Origin: Candidatus Mailhella excrementigallinarum
GTDB taxonomy: Bacteria > Desulfobacterota > Desulfovibrionia > Desulfovibrionales > Desulfovibrionaceae
Direction: 5' to 3'
Length of the DNA stretch: 64,000 nt
Assembly (NCBI GenBank): GCA_944324075.1
Contig: CALUUZ010000005.1
Coordinates: forward strand, 62,001-126,000
The notes beneath the pieces were generated by a model. It made no database searches. It saw nothing but the letters and a program-made list of their open reading frames with translations, and was not told where the DNA came from. Position numbers and translations under genes: made by a program. Below are positions 36,007-46,700 of the stretch, piece after piece (the stretch's first letter is position 1; each line of letters opens with the position of its first letter).

Positions 36007-36221
36007 GGCTCTGTCATAGAATACAGTGTTGAACATATCCTTGACCACCGGAGGCGCGAGCGCAGCGAACTGCGGAGCGTCCCCCCGCCGCACGGTAATG
36101 CGGCATGGAGGGAGCGGGGAGTGGAATACGGGCTGCCTTGCGGCAATGAATATTGCCGCCTGTGCCGGAGTAAAACGATACGCCCCGCGCAACACTATCA
36201 ACACGGTTCTATGACAGAGCC
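36007..36221 (+). mobile_element. MITE-like element, repeat family B copy B4
   Basis: 215 bp with terminal inverted repeats. The left end GGCTCTGTCATAGAA (36007-36021) is matched by the right end TTCTATGACAGAGCC (36207-36221), and similarity continues inward to GTGTTGA/TCAACAC. It is flanked by a perfect 8-bp duplication AATCCTTT. Inside are family B blocks (CCTTGACCACCGGAGGCGCGAGCG, GCGGCATGGAGGGAG). It has no coding capacity, so it must have been moved by a transposase acting in trans, of a family that makes 8-bp duplications. Confidence 0.85.
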
Positions 36222-36229
36222 AATCCTTT
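36222..36229. repeat. Target-site duplication, right copy
   Basis: AATCCTTT directly after the right inverted repeat, identical to 35999-36006. Confidence 0.75.
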
Positions 36230-36292
36230 TTGTATCCATTCCTTCACGATGTTCCGGAAAAGGCGGCGGTTCCGCCGGGTACCGAGGATATC

Positions 36293-37756
36293 ATGCCGAA
36301 AGCAGTCCCGTCAGCTCCCGTTTCCCCGGCGTCCAGACAGATGTCCGGTCTTCCCTGTCTCAGAACGGCATCATGGCGCAGAGCAGCGCCTCTGTTCCGT
36401 GACATGGACAGCGTAATGGACGTTTTCCTGGAGCGATGGACGGTCTATATGCAGGCTGCTGGCTATCTGGTTTTCACCACCGCCCGGCGTGCCGACTGCA
36501 TTGCCGCCTGTCACTCCCTTACAAACCATATCGTGCGCCACCTGGATGCGGGCTATCTGCCCACATTTGAACGTCTCGCAGGCAACAGCGACAACTGGGC
36601 GCAGGATCTGGTGGCTTCAGGGCTGCGCCATATGCGGAGGGGCATTACCGGAACCATGTACCTGGGATGCTTCAAGACCTTCATTCATGCCCTGGAAGAC
36701 GCCGTGCACGCCCTTTCCCCAGGCAGGCGCGGCTCTCCGCAGCGTATTCTCGACGACGCGTGCGTTCTTCTGCGTCTGTACGGGGCCGCTTTTGAAGAAA
36801 TATGGATGGAAGTCTGCCTGACTGTTCAGCGTGATGAGCATCATTCCGACATGGATGAGGTGCTGCGCCGCCTTACGCTGGAAAAGTGCCGCTTTGAAAA
36901 CGTACTCAATACCACGTCCGACGGAGTGCTGGTCATGGATGCGCAGTGCCGCGTCACCACCGCAAACCGTTCTCTGCGGCAATATGCCGGAGAAAATCTC
37001 ACAGGACGTACGGCCTGGGATATTCTGGGCCTGGAAAGCGATTCTCCCGAGGAATTTTTCCGCTACTATCCTGTCGGGCAGACCGTGGAAGTCACTCCTT
37101 TCGGCGGCGATCTGGTATTCCGCCTGTCCGTCTCCTCTCTGGGGGATATCAGTCTGGCCAGCAGCGGCGAGTATCTGGTGCTGCTGACCAACATCACTCC
37201 CCATGTGGCGCAGAGGGAAATCATGGAAGAAGTCATCCGCGCCAGAACCGCCGCGCTGGAAAAGGAAAAACGCCAGCTTGAAGAGATGAACATCACGCTG
37301 CGCACCGTACTGAATAACGCGGCGGCCGAGCGCGAACAGTCCAGGGCGGAACTTGCCGCTTCCCTGCAAGATTTTCTGGCTCCCGCTCTGGCCCGGCTGG
37401 TGAACACCCAGGATAAAGCCGCACGACGCAGTCATGCCGCGCTTATACAGGATCAGGTGCATCGGATGCTGGGCCGGACAGGGGGAAACTCTGATGCCGG
37501 AAACCGGCGACTGGCCAGACTGACCCTGGCGGAACTCAATGTCTGCCGTTTTATCCGGGCAGGGCACAGCACCAAGGAAATCGCGGCCGCGTTCGGGATT
37601 TCGCCGGAAACGGTACAGACGCACCGCAAAAATATCAGGCGCAAGCTGGGTGTGCGCGGACACGACGCCCAGCTTGCGGCTTTTCTTGCGGCTCATCCGT
37701 TCCATGGAGACGAAACGCCGTCTCGGGGCAACGGCGAGGGACACGAGATCGGGTAG
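36293..37756 (+). CDS. PAS-domain LuxR-type transcriptional regulator
   Basis: About 487 residues from the ATG with GAGG six bases upstream (an upstream ATG at 36230 directly follows the MITE duplication). Parts: an unrecognised helical N-terminal region of about 200 residues (FLERWTVYMQAAGYLVFTT, VRHLDAGYLPTFERLAG), a PAS domain (NTTSDGVLVMDAQCRVTTAN), a coiled coil (about 325-400), and a LuxR/GerE HTH near the C-terminus (STKEIAAAFGISPETVQTHRKNI). It sits directly before the TorD-DMSO-reductase operon, so control of that operon is likely. No receiver domain. Confidence 0.82.
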   Translation: MPKAVPSAPVSPASRQMSGLPCLRTASWRRAAPLFRDMDSVMDVFLERWTVYMQAAGYLVFTTARRADCIAACHSLTNHIVRHLDAGYLPTFERLAGNSDNWAQDLVASGLRHMRRGITGTMYLGCFKTFIHALEDAVHALSPGRRGSPQRILDDACVLLRLYGAAFEEIWMEVCLTVQRDEHHSDMDEVLRRLTLEKCRFENVLNTTSDGVLVMDAQCRVTTANRSLRQYAGENLTGRTAWDILGLESDSPEEFFRYYPVGQTVEVTPFGGDLVFRLSVSSLGDISLASSGEYLVLLTNITPHVAQREIMEEVIRARTAALEKEKRQLEEMNITLRTVLNNAAAEREQSRAELAASLQDFLAPALARLVNTQDKAARRSHAALIQDQVHRMLGRTGGNSDAGNRRLARLTLAELNVCRFIRAGHSTKEIAAAFGISPETVQTHRKNIRRKLGVRGHDAQLAAFLAAHPFHGDETPSRGNGEGHEIG

Positions 37757-37850
37757 GTTCCTCTCCCCGAAGTCTCCCCGATTATTCCCTCTGGCTTTCT
37801 TTTTCTCTGTCTGGCTATAGTTTCATCAGAAAACCCCTGATGGAGCTTCC

Positions 37851-38495
37851 ATGACCCCGCCCCTCTCCCCGTTTTCCTCTGTCCCCCTGCCGGAAAGCGT
37901 TTCCGTCGCTTCCCCCGTCGCGCCGGAAAAGATGGCTCAGACCCTGCGAGATCTGTTCGCCGCCCGCAACAACGGAGCTATGTTTTCCGCGCTGGAGCGT
38001 CTGGCCGACTTCCGTGCGGCAGGAGAGCGCGCTCTTCCCGCAATGCCTCCGTATGAGGCAAGTGCCTTTCGTGAAGCCGAATATGCCTTCAACCGGATTT
38101 TTGTGGGGCCGGGCCATGTGCCCGCTCCGCCGTATGCTTCGGTGTATCTTGACGCCGAGCCGCTGCTCATGGGCCGGGCCGCAGTCTCCATGCGGGATCT
38201 GTTCAGGAGTATGGGGCTGGCCGTGCGGGAGGAAGACAATCTTCCTGAAGATCACCTTGCCTGCGAGCTGGAAGCGTGGCTTGTTCTCCGTTCGCTCGCC
38301 TCGGCGGATGACGGCGCGCTGCGCCGCAGCGCGGACGAGGCGCTTCTCTGGCTTCTTGACGGACACATGCAGATCTGGATTCCCGAATTTCTGAGCCGGG
38401 CAAGGGCGGAATCCATGCCGGAACCCCTGTCCGATGCGCTGGACTGCCTGGAGGCATGGCTGCTGTCGGCGCAAAATGCGCTGAACAGGGAATGA
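37851..38495 (+). CDS. TorD/DmsD-family redox-enzyme maturation chaperone
   Basis: 214 residues. The helical pattern with FREAEYAFNRIFVGPGHVP, PPYASVYLD, GLAVREEDNLPEDHLACELE and a C-terminal WIPEFLSRARAE matches the TorD/NarJ chaperones (Y/F-x-x-L-F-v-GPg and PP-S-V). These bind the Tat signal of molybdoenzymes and assist cofactor insertion. It directly precedes the Tat-tagged DmsA-like gene, its obvious client. The N-terminal 25 Pro/Ser-rich residues are not typical and the start could be internal. Confidence 0.85.
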   Translation: MTPPLSPFSSVPLPESVSVASPVAPEKMAQTLRDLFAARNNGAMFSALERLADFRAAGERALPAMPPYEASAFREAEYAFNRIFVGPGHVPAPPYASVYLDAEPLLMGRAAVSMRDLFRSMGLAVREEDNLPEDHLACELEAWLVLRSLASADDGALRRSADEALLWLLDGHMQIWIPEFLSRARAESMPEPLSDALDCLEAWLLSAQNALNRE

Positions 38496-38557
38496 GTCAG
38501 CTCCCCTTCCCGGACGGGAACCACGCAGATGCGCTCCCCGGAGAGAGGGAAGAATGC

Positions 38558-38582
38558 AAACCACAAAGGAAATGCTGATGAA
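38558..38582 (+). promoter_or_regulatory. Recurrent ribosome-binding leader, copy 3
   Basis: AAACCACAAAGGAA, then ATGCTGATGAA. Same spacing and ATGAA start as the other copies; it decides the start at 38578 over the upstream ATG at 38554. Confidence 0.55.
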
Positions 38583-40839
38583 CAAGAGCAAATTCAGGCG
38601 TCCCGATGCCATGGATCGGCGCGGCTTTCTCAAGGGGCTGCTGGCGGCGGGAGCGGCTGCCGCCCTGCCCGGCGGTCTGCTGACGGCCCGGAACGCGACG
38701 GCGGCGCCCTTTGATCCCGGTGCGTATCAGGTATTCCGCAACGCCTGCCCGCGAAACTGCTATGATACCTGCAGCATAAAAACCTATGTGCGGGACGGCA
38801 TAGTGCAGTTTGTGGAAGGCGCGCCGGAGTCCACCTTTACCAAGGGCGCGTTGTGTGTGAAAGGCTATACCTATCCGCGGCGGCTCTACAGTCCGGATCG
38901 TATCAAGTATCCGATGATTCAGGATAAGCGGGGTTCCGGTAACTGGCGTCGCATTTCCTGGGATGAGGCCATGGATCGCATCGCAGACAAAATCCTTGAG
39001 ATAAAAAAGCGCGACGGCAGTCTGCTGGGTCTGGGCCTGACCAAATATTCCGGCAACTTCGGGATCACCAATTATGGCGTAGAGGGGATGATGTCCTCTC
39101 TGGGCTATACCACCCGTTTTGTGGGGACGCCGTGCTGGCCTGCGGGGATCGACGCCCAGAATTACGACCTCGGCGACATGTGGTGCAACGATCCTGAAGA
39201 TTTTGTCAAAGCAAAATATATCATCGTCTGGGGGGGCAATCCGGCCTGGTGCTCCATGCACAGTATGAAATACCTGTATCAAGCCAGAGAAAACGGCGCA
39301 AAAATTGTGGTCATCGATCCTGTTTTCACACAGACTGCGGCCAAAGCCGATATGTACTGGCGCGTGAAGCCCGGCACGGACGGCGCGCTGGCCCTGGGCA
39401 TGGCCCGTCATCTGCTGGACAAAGGGCTGGTGAATCAGGACTTTGTGAACAACTATGCCGTCGGCTACGCGGAATTTGCCGACTATCTGCGGCAGAACGT
39501 GACTGTGGACTGGGCGTCGGAAATTTCCGGTATTCCGGCCGAGGATATCCGTTCCCTTGCCGAGGAGTTTGCCGCTGCAAAACCTGCCACGGTATGGATA
39601 GGCTACGGCATGCAGCGTCATACCAATGGCGGAGCCATGGTCAGGGCCATTGATGCCTTTGTGGCAATGACGGGCAATATCGGCGTGGAAGGCGGGGGCG
39701 CGCGTTACGGGCAGATGCGTACCTGGGGATTCAACTACCACGCCATGATCCGGAAGCAGCCGGAAGGTTCGATCGGCTTTGTCGGCGCCACCGGGCCGAA
39801 AGGGGAATTCGACTTTGCCGGAGAGAGCGGCACGGCCTACAGCGATCGCGCCCTGAACATCAACAAGACGGCTCAGGAAATTCTGGATGCAAAAGATCCC
39901 GAGCTGAAAATGCTGTGGGTATCGTGCAAGAATCCCTTTGCTCAGGACTTTGACCGGAACAAGCTGGAAAAGGCGTTCGCCAGGCTGGAAATGGTGGTCA
40001 CGGTCGATCAGTTCTTCAACGAAACCGTGCAGCATTCCGACATCGTTCTGCCCGTAACCACCCTGTTCGAGGAGTGGACGGTCAACGTATCGTACTGGCA
40101 TTACTGGCTGTCGCTGAACGAACAGGCCGTGAAGCCCATGCACGAGGCCCGCTCCAACATTGAGATCGCCGCAGCCCTGTCCCGGGCCATGAACAAGAAG
40201 GCTCCCGGGTCCTGTACCTTCCCGCAGGAAGTGGACGGCAGGGAATGGATGATCAAGGAGTTCAACAAGGGCGTGTATGACTATTTCGGCATTTCAAGCT
40301 GGGAAGAGCTGCGCAACGGCCCGGTCAAGGCAAAACTTTCCAGCTCTGCCGCCTGGAACGAACGTGTGTTCATGACGCCGTCGGGCAAGTATGAATTCCG
40401 CTCCGATCTGTGCGCGCAGAACGGCTTCAAGGCTCTGCCGGAATATGTGCCGGGGCGCGAAGCCACGGCTCCCTTCCGTCTGCTCACGCCGCATGTGCAG
40501 TTCGGCCTGCATTCGCAGTTCGTCAACCTGGACTGGATGGAAAACTTCTATCCCGAACCCTTTGTCTATATTCATCCCGACGCTGCCGAAGCCAAAGGCA
40601 TCCGCGATATGGACAGCGTCCGGGTATTCAACTCCACAGGAGAAGTAAAGGTTCGGGCCAGACTGACTTCCAATGTGGCAAGAAACTGCGTGGTCATGTA
40701 CGAGGCATGGTTCCGCAGGCTGGCCTTCAATGTTCAGAATGTGGTGGATGACTGCGCCGCGGACATGGGCGCCATGAAAACCGGTGCGCCCGGCGTGGCC
40801 ATTCACGATCAGTTTGTGGATATCGCGCCCGCCGGGTAA
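38578..40839 (+). CDS. DmsA-like molybdopterin oxidoreductase catalytic subunit
   Basis: 753 residues. Twin-arginine signal DRRGFLKGLLAAGAAAALPG, then the N-terminal [4Fe-4S] set CPRNCYDTCSI...CVKGY, and the long MGD-binding domains (YIIVWGGNPAWCSMHS, GMQRHTNGGAMVRAIDAF, DQFFNETVQHSDIVLPVTT). C-terminal molydop-binding domain ends near YEAWFRRLAFNVQN. It is exported folded and should reduce an S- or N-oxide or related compound in the periplasm with electrons from the B and C subunits downstream. Which substrate is used cannot be decided here. Confidence 0.9.
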   Translation: MNKSKFRRPDAMDRRGFLKGLLAAGAAAALPGGLLTARNATAAPFDPGAYQVFRNACPRNCYDTCSIKTYVRDGIVQFVEGAPESTFTKGALCVKGYTYPRRLYSPDRIKYPMIQDKRGSGNWRRISWDEAMDRIADKILEIKKRDGSLLGLGLTKYSGNFGITNYGVEGMMSSLGYTTRFVGTPCWPAGIDAQNYDLGDMWCNDPEDFVKAKYIIVWGGNPAWCSMHSMKYLYQARENGAKIVVIDPVFTQTAAKADMYWRVKPGTDGALALGMARHLLDKGLVNQDFVNNYAVGYAEFADYLRQNVTVDWASEISGIPAEDIRSLAEEFAAAKPATVWIGYGMQRHTNGGAMVRAIDAFVAMTGNIGVEGGGARYGQMRTWGFNYHAMIRKQPEGSIGFVGATGPKGEFDFAGESGTAYSDRALNINKTAQEILDAKDPELKMLWVSCKNPFAQDFDRNKLEKAFARLEMVVTVDQFFNETVQHSDIVLPVTTLFEEWTVNVSYWHYWLSLNEQAVKPMHEARSNIEIAAALSRAMNKKAPGSCTFPQEVDGREWMIKEFNKGVYDYFGISSWEELRNGPVKAKLSSSAAWNERVFMTPSGKYEFRSDLCAQNGFKALPEYVPGREATAPFRLLTPHVQFGLHSQFVNLDWMENFYPEPFVYIHPDAAEAKGIRDMDSVRVFNSTGEVKVRARLTSNVARNCVVMYEAWFRRLAFNVQNVVDDCAADMGAMKTGAPGVAIHDQFVDIAPAG

Positions 40840-41003
40840 GGCGCGAGCGCGATGCATCCGCGCGTCAAGTTCGGATCCGGGCGCGCATCAGGAACGGATT
40901 GCCTTCGGCTCATCTGTTCCCCTCCCCCGGATCATGCAAAAACGCACTTTTCCCGGCACGATGAATATCAGCCCGCGAAAAGGACGGGGGAAAGGATACC
41001 TGC

Positions 41004-41567
41004 ATGAATAAACGCTATGCCTTTTTAATGAATGCCGACAAATGCATCGGCTGCCGGGGCTGCGCCATGGCCTGCAAGAATTTCAACCGGCTTGAGCCGA
41101 GCATGGTGTGGCGTCAGGTCTATCCCCTGGCCGAGTCCATCTATCCTCACCGGGAACGGGCCTTTTATTCCCTGGCCTGCAACCATTGCGACGACCCCGC
41201 CTGTCTGCGGGCCTGCCCTACCGGCTCGTATGAAAAGCGCGAGGACGGCATTGTCGTTCACCATCAGGAAACCTGCATAGGCTGTACCAACTGTGTGCGT
41301 TCCTGCCCCTACGGCGCACCCCGCTATAATGCGGAGGAGAAGCACGCCGAAAAATGCAGCATGTGCCGGGAACGCATTGACGCCGGCCTGCTGCCTGCCT
41401 GTGTGCAGGCCTGCCCTGTCGGGGCGCTGGAACTGGTGGATCTCAACACGCTGAACGAACCCAACGCTGTGCAGTTTCCGGCCGGGTATCCGTCCATGCC
41501 CCGGCTCAATCCCGCAACCCGCTTCATCCTGCCGCGGATGCCGCGTCAAATCAGGGGGCAGTCATGA
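41004..41567 (+). CDS. DmsB-like four-cluster ferredoxin subunit
   Basis: 187 residues with four cysteine groups: CIGCRGCAMACKNFN, CNHCDDPACLRACPTG, CIGCTNCVRSCPYGAP and CSMCRERIDAGLLPACVQACP. They should hold four [4Fe-4S] clusters carrying electrons from the membrane anchor to the catalytic subunit. It overlaps the anchor gene by 4 bp. The 164-bp gap from the catalytic gene holds only weak inverted repeats. Confidence 0.92.
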   Translation: MNKRYAFLMNADKCIGCRGCAMACKNFNRLEPSMVWRQVYPLAESIYPHRERAFYSLACNHCDDPACLRACPTGSYEKREDGIVVHHQETCIGCTNCVRSCPYGAPRYNAEEKHAEKCSMCRERIDAGLLPACVQACPVGALELVDLNTLNEPNAVQFPAGYPSMPRLNPATRFILPRMPRQIRGQS

Positions 41568-42325
41568 CCGCCGAATGGCCTCTCATCGCATTTACTGTAC
41601 TCAGCCAACTGGCCGCAGGGCTGGCCGTCTTTCTGGCCCTGCCGGGCCGCCCCGCCTCACGGACGGGCTGGCTGTCGGTCTTCGTGGTCGGGGCGGCGGG
41701 GCTGCTTGCCTCGCTGTTCCATCTGGGTCAACCCTTGCGGGCGGCCTCCGCACTGAACGGACTGGGTACGTCCTGGCTCAGCGCGGAAGGGCTGCTTTTC
41801 GGCGTGTTTACTGCTCTGGCAGGCATCACGTGGCTGCGCGGCGGAACCGGCATCTCCGCCGTGGGGGCCGCGGTCGTCGGCATACTGGGCCTTGCGGCGC
41901 AAGGCATGACATACGCGCCCGAATCCATGCCCTTTGTTTCCGGCGGTCTGCCCCTGTTTATCTTCTTCCTCAGTGCTCTGACGCTGGGAGCCGTATTCCG
42001 CCCCCTGTCCGGCGCGGAAGGAGAAACGCGCAGCTTCGGGGGAATCCTGCCCATCTGCCTGTGGATGCTGCTGGCCGTGCTTGTCATCGCTCCGCTGACG
42101 GGACTGGCGGCGGGCACCGTCATGCGGGCCTCGGCCCTGGCCTGGCTGCATTCAGCCTGGTACTGGACAGGACTTCTGGCCATAGCGGCGACACTTGTTC
42201 TGGTTCAAGCCGACCGCATGCGTCCCGCGCAGAAAGCCCTTGCCCTTATCAGCGTGCTGTGCATACGCGTCGCGTTCTTCGCCGATACCGCACATACGGC
42301 CGTCTGGATAGGTTTTCCCTATTGA
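41564..42325 (+). CDS. DmsC-like membrane anchor
   Basis: 253 residues, about eight hydrophobic helices starting WPLIAFTVLSQLAAGLAVFL. The segment LLASLFHLGQPLRAASALNGL corresponds to the conserved HLG-P region of DmsC, with the histidine used in quinol contact. It oxidises menaquinol and tethers the A and B subunits to the membrane. Gene order TorD-A-B-C is complete. Confidence 0.88.
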   Translation: MTAEWPLIAFTVLSQLAAGLAVFLALPGRPASRTGWLSVFVVGAAGLLASLFHLGQPLRAASALNGLGTSWLSAEGLLFGVFTALAGITWLRGGTGISAVGAAVVGILGLAAQGMTYAPESMPFVSGGLPLFIFFLSALTLGAVFRPLSGAEGETRSFGGILPICLWMLLAVLVIAPLTGLAAGTVMRASALAWLHSAWYWTGLLAIAATLVLVQADRMRPAQKALALISVLCIRVAFFADTAHTAVWIGFPY

Positions 42326-42479
42326 GGGATGCTGATTTGTTCTGTGAATACATCAGGTTAGACTGATGCAACCCTCGTCTTGCGGAGTTCAGCCGTCCAG
42401 ACCGCAAAACGGTTTGAAGGAACACACGCAAACCGCTCGCCCTGCGGCGCGGCAACTCCGCGACCCGCTCGCAATTCTC

Positions 42480-42507
42480 GGGGCTGCCGACTTTTGCCGG
42501 CAGCCCC
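42480..42507 (+). terminator. Terminator-like hairpin after the dms operon
   Basis: GGGGCTGCCG (42480-42489) pairs with CGGCAGCCCC (42498-42507) around ACTTTTGC. It lies 155 bp after the stop and 40 bp before the convergent thiL end, so it may serve both strands. The intervening 42326-42479 shows no gene. Confidence 0.55.
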
Positions 42508-42546
42508 GACAGTTCGTTCATTTAACGGGAAAGTAGATTCCCCTCC

Positions 42547-43563
42547 TTAACCAAAGTGATCAAAGCCGGGAGCAGTCCACGGCGTGCCGTTGAGCGTCAT
42601 CCCCCCGGCCCGGACTTCTCCCAGCCTCCGCGCTCCGAGAGTTTCGAGGGCATGCTCCAGTTCCGGCGGACACGTGCCGATCAGCGCGTAATCCTCCCCT
42701 CCCCGGAAGGCGAACCTTGCCGCGCTCTCGCCCTGTTCTCCGGCAAAGCGCAGCACTTCAGCGTGCAAAGCGGCATCCGGCAGTTCGATATCCGCGCCGA
42801 GACCCGTCCGGCGGCTGTCCAGCAGGCGGGGCAGATCCCGCGCCAGCCCGTCGGACAGATCCATCAGCCCCATGCGCACCGCCGCGCCGCTCCTTTCCGC
42901 CAGTTCCGCCAGGGCAAGGGCAAATTCCACACGGGGTTCCGGCGCGAGGTGCGCCGCGCAGGACGCAGGATACTCCCGTCGGACGCGGGCAACGTCTTCC
43001 GGCGTCCCGGCATTCTCCAGAGCCAGCAGCCCTGTGCGGGCCAGCCCGATTTCCCCGCATGCGAATATCACATCTCCGGCCCGGGCCCGGCTCCGCCTGA
43101 GATCAGCGCATTCCACACGACCCCATGCGGTGATGGAAAAATGCAGCACGCCTGCACGGGCCAGATCCCCCCCTGCCAGAGCCATATTCCAGCGACCGGC
43201 CAGATCAGCCATGCCGGAAAAACAGGCGTCAAGCCATTCTCCGCTTTCCCGACCCGTCAGTGTCAGTCCGAGGGCAAAGCCTTCCGGATCCGCACCGGCG
43301 GAAGCAAGATCGCTCACATTCACGGCCAGAGCCTTCCAGCCCAGTTCATACGGCGTGAAGTAGCGGGTGCGGAAGTGGGAATCCTCCACGAACACGTCGC
43401 AGGTCAACGCCCGCGGAAGCTCGGCAGGCGCAAGCAGCGCACAGTCGTCCCCGCGCCCCAGCAGCAGCCCCCTGCCGGAACGCGGGAAATGCGCGTCCAG
43501 CAGGGACAGAATATCATCCTCACTGCGCGGAATCATCTTGCGCTCTCCGGCGCTGACTGACAT
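42547..43563 (-). CDS. thiL: Thiamine-monophosphate kinase
   Basis: 338 residues, family length. GRGDDCALL near residue 36 carries the metal-binding Asp pair, KALAVNVSDLASAGADP and LAGGDLARAG are typical, LMDLSDGLARDLPRL and GGEDYALIG complete the AIR-synthase/ThiL signature. It phosphorylates thiamine monophosphate to the diphosphate cofactor. GGGGGAA lies before the ATG. No TPP riboswitch is visible upstream. Confidence 0.93.
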   Translation of the reverse strand: MSVSAGERKMIPRSEDDILSLLDAHFPRSGRGLLLGRGDDCALLAPAELPRALTCDVFVEDSHFRTRYFTPYELGWKALAVNVSDLASAGADPEGFALGLTLTGRESGEWLDACFSGMADLAGRWNMALAGGDLARAGVLHFSITAWGRVECADLRRSRARAGDVIFACGEIGLARTGLLALENAGTPEDVARVRREYPASCAAHLAPEPRVEFALALAELAERSGAAVRMGLMDLSDGLARDLPRLLDSRRTGLGADIELPDAALHAEVLRFAGEQGESAARFAFRGGEDYALIGTCPPELEHALETLGARRLGEVRAGGMTLNGTPWTAPGFDHFG

Positions 43564-43707
43564 ACGCTTCCCCCTGTCCGGTCCGGCCGTCCCGTACCAG
43601 GGACGGCCGGTGTTTTTCCTTCCCGGGCATCTGCAGAAAAGACCGCTTTTCCGGGCCGCTGACCCGTTTCCATACTACCGGAATCATCCCATACGGCATG
43701 AAAGCGT

Positions 43708-46700
43708 CTAACGCATATAGTTTTCATACAGGAGCGGGAACTGCTCCTTATGGGCGATCAGCACGCTTTCAAAGCGTTCCTCGAAATATCCCTCGCTGGG
43801 TATGGCGCCGTTGCGGGCCTTGAGCGCCTCTGTGGCGGCATCTCTGCGGGCCCGGAATGCTTCGGGACTTTCGTCGTCAAGAGGCATGACCTCCTCCGGA
43901 GGCGGCGAAGTCATCTGAATGAACCGGCTGACTTCCTCCAGCAGCTTCCGCAGCAGCGCGGGATCAGACGGCAGAGCCGCGTCACCCTTGACCGCCGTTT
44001 TCTGCATGAAGGAGAGAAACCTGGTATTGAACCCCTCCAGGCCGCGAACCCGGATGATATCCAGACTGTCGGCGGATTGCAGGATCATGCCCTCCACGGT
44101 CTGCTGTCCCGCCTGGCCATGTGTGATCAGCCCGGCCGCCGCATCCCGGTACGCATCGACCGCGCCTTCTCCGCGCAGGTAGGACCGCAGTTTTGCCGCG
44201 CTCTTGTCCTCGTCCATATCCGCGCCGTTGGAGCGCCTCCCCGAGTCATGGAAGGCGATGGCCCGGTACAGGGCATATTCGTCCACCTCGAAGCCCGCGC
44301 GCTTGTAGATTCCGGCCAGCGCCTTTCCGAAAATCAGCGCCCGGCAGACATGCTCGCGGCCGTGAATGCCCGTGGGATCGAAGTCCATTTCCTTGGCCCG
44401 GTACAGTTCCAGAATATCGGGCAGTTCTCCGGACTTGAATCTGTCGAAGGAAGGATCGACAGGAATACCGGGAGCGGGCATGGACTCAAGCCGGACGAGA
44501 ATGGCGTCCTCATGCTGTTCCTGCCGGAAATCAAGGGCGTCAAGATACAGTCTGATCCCATGTTCCCGGCAGAATTCCCGCGCGCGGCTGATGACAGCCC
44601 TGTCAGCCATGTCCGCCATGATATGAATTTCGCTGACGTCGGTGCGCAAGTCCACTCCGCCGTGGATCTGCGCTTCCACATAATTGTTCACCCGGGCGTT
44701 TATGCGGGTGGGATCATCGGTGCGGGCGCGCACGCTGTCGATAACTTCACTGTCCACGCCTTCCAGCAACTGATGCATGCCCTCATAGGTGGCCACGGGA
44801 TTGTCCGCCACAGCCCGGCTGGAAAAATGCTTGAGCAGCGCCACATCCAGCAGCGCGCTCAGACTGTCGAACTCCTGCCGGGTCAGAGGCCGCCCGTCGA
44901 GCAGAGCTTCTTCCGGCGCAAGATTGAGTACATTCTCAAAGCGCTCGCTGCTGCGCAGGCCGAAACTCCTCCCTTCCAGCTCGGTCAGCCGGGCCGCATA
45001 GCGTTCCAGCAGAGCGTCGGGCAGTTCCACCCGGTCATAAGGCTCGGGGAAGCCTCCCACGGCGTCGCGCAGGGCGTCGGACATGGACGCCACACGTTCG
45101 GGCGTCACTTCCTGGTGAAAGGCATGAAAGGAATCCTTGGGAGTAAATGTGGCGCGGGTCTGTTTGACCTCATCCTTCAGCACCACATAGCCCTGCACCG
45201 AATAGTTGCCCGCCGCGCCCAGTGTGTCGCGCCCGATGTTCAGAGCCGCGGAAATGGGATGATATTCCCCCCGGACGCCCTGCTGACGGTCAATATCCGC
45301 CACGCCGCGAAGCTGCTGCTGTTCCGTGAACAGACGACGATCCGCGTAATGAATGCCCTTGTCGATGCCAAGCTGGAAATAGTTTTTGACCTCGGGCGCG
45401 GAGGGCGCCGCGCCGAAAAAAATGTCCGGATCAATATTGATGGTCAGATCCGAACGCCGCAGGGTATCCACAAAAGTGTCCACATCGAGCGGAGCGGCTC
45501 CCGGCGCACGCAGCGCGGCGGCGGCGCCGGCGCTGATGTTCAGATGCGGCCCCTCGCCTGTCCGGAGATAATGATCGCTTTGAAGGTTCAGATCTTTCCA
45601 GGCGGCCATGCGATCCGCCTCGGCCAGAACATGGAGCGTTGCGGCGCTGATATCGCCGTCCGCCGCCCTACCCGAGGCGTCAGCCGTGACGCGATCCGCT
45701 ATTTCCATATTGATCAGGCCTTCCATTTCATTCAGATCTCCGAGCGCGGAAGCCCCCCATGCAGCCGGGTCCTTGTCCGCCGCAATACGGGCATGGAGAA
45801 CGCCGGTGGAGCTCAGCCCCCGGAAGGCGTCCAGCAACTGCCGGTTGCTCATGGCCGATACCTGCCGGGCAAGACTGTCATGGAACATATCCTCAAATTT
45901 CTGAAGCTCACGACCGCGCGGAGACGGCCCGAGACAGTCCGTACGCAGCCGGGTCAACGAGGCCATAAGCGCGTCCGCGTCTTCCGCCCCCCGGCATTCC
46001 GCAAGCCGGCCGAGTGCGGCGTCCATGCGGGCATCCACATGCGCCCGGGCCTCCTGACGGACACGTTCGGCCGTCACCTCCACGACAAACTCGTCCGGAG
46101 CGGGGATCACAGAGGATGAATACGGAGCCGTCACCTCCAGTCCCCTGTCCGCACACGCCTGGCGGGCAGCTTCATCCAGCGCATCGGCAACGGCCAGCGC
46201 CCCGGCGCAGTCGTTGACGGCCATAGTGCCGACAATATCCGGCCCAAAGGCCGTACTCCGCGTGAACAGGGCGACCAGTCCTTCTCTCATGCCGGTATTG
46301 GCCAGATTGGCCTGCAGACGCCGGAGCTGCCAGTCATCGAGGCCCTCCAGCAGCGCCCTCGCTCCGGCCCGGATATCCGCTTCATAATTCGTGCTGCCTG
46401 TCCCGCCGGGGCCTGCGGCCCTCTCTGCGGCGTGGAAGCGGCAGGCACGTCCGGCCAGAGCCAGATCCTGGATCAGTCCGCCGAAGTCGGGCGTATTTTC
46501 GCACAGCCGCGCACCCGCATTGCGGAAGCATTCGTCCACGGACACGGGGGAATCAACGCGCGGAGGCCTTGCTCCGGCCGCGATCTCGGCCAGATTGCCC
46601 ACATGATCGTTCACCACGGCGGCAGTGATCCGCTCCATCACCTCGCGGGTCAGCGCAGCCGGACCTTCCTCACTGCCCGCGCCGTTAAAGACCAGATCGG

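Noticed and set aside
35953..36204. N-terminal extension of the small secreted protein
   Set aside because: It reads through the MITE; a GTG with a good RBS and signal peptide starts at 35952.
43750..46119. 789-codon plus-strand frame opposite the giant effector
   Set aside because: No RBS or domains; the minus-strand gene has a strong RBS, family-like segments and a chaperone partner.
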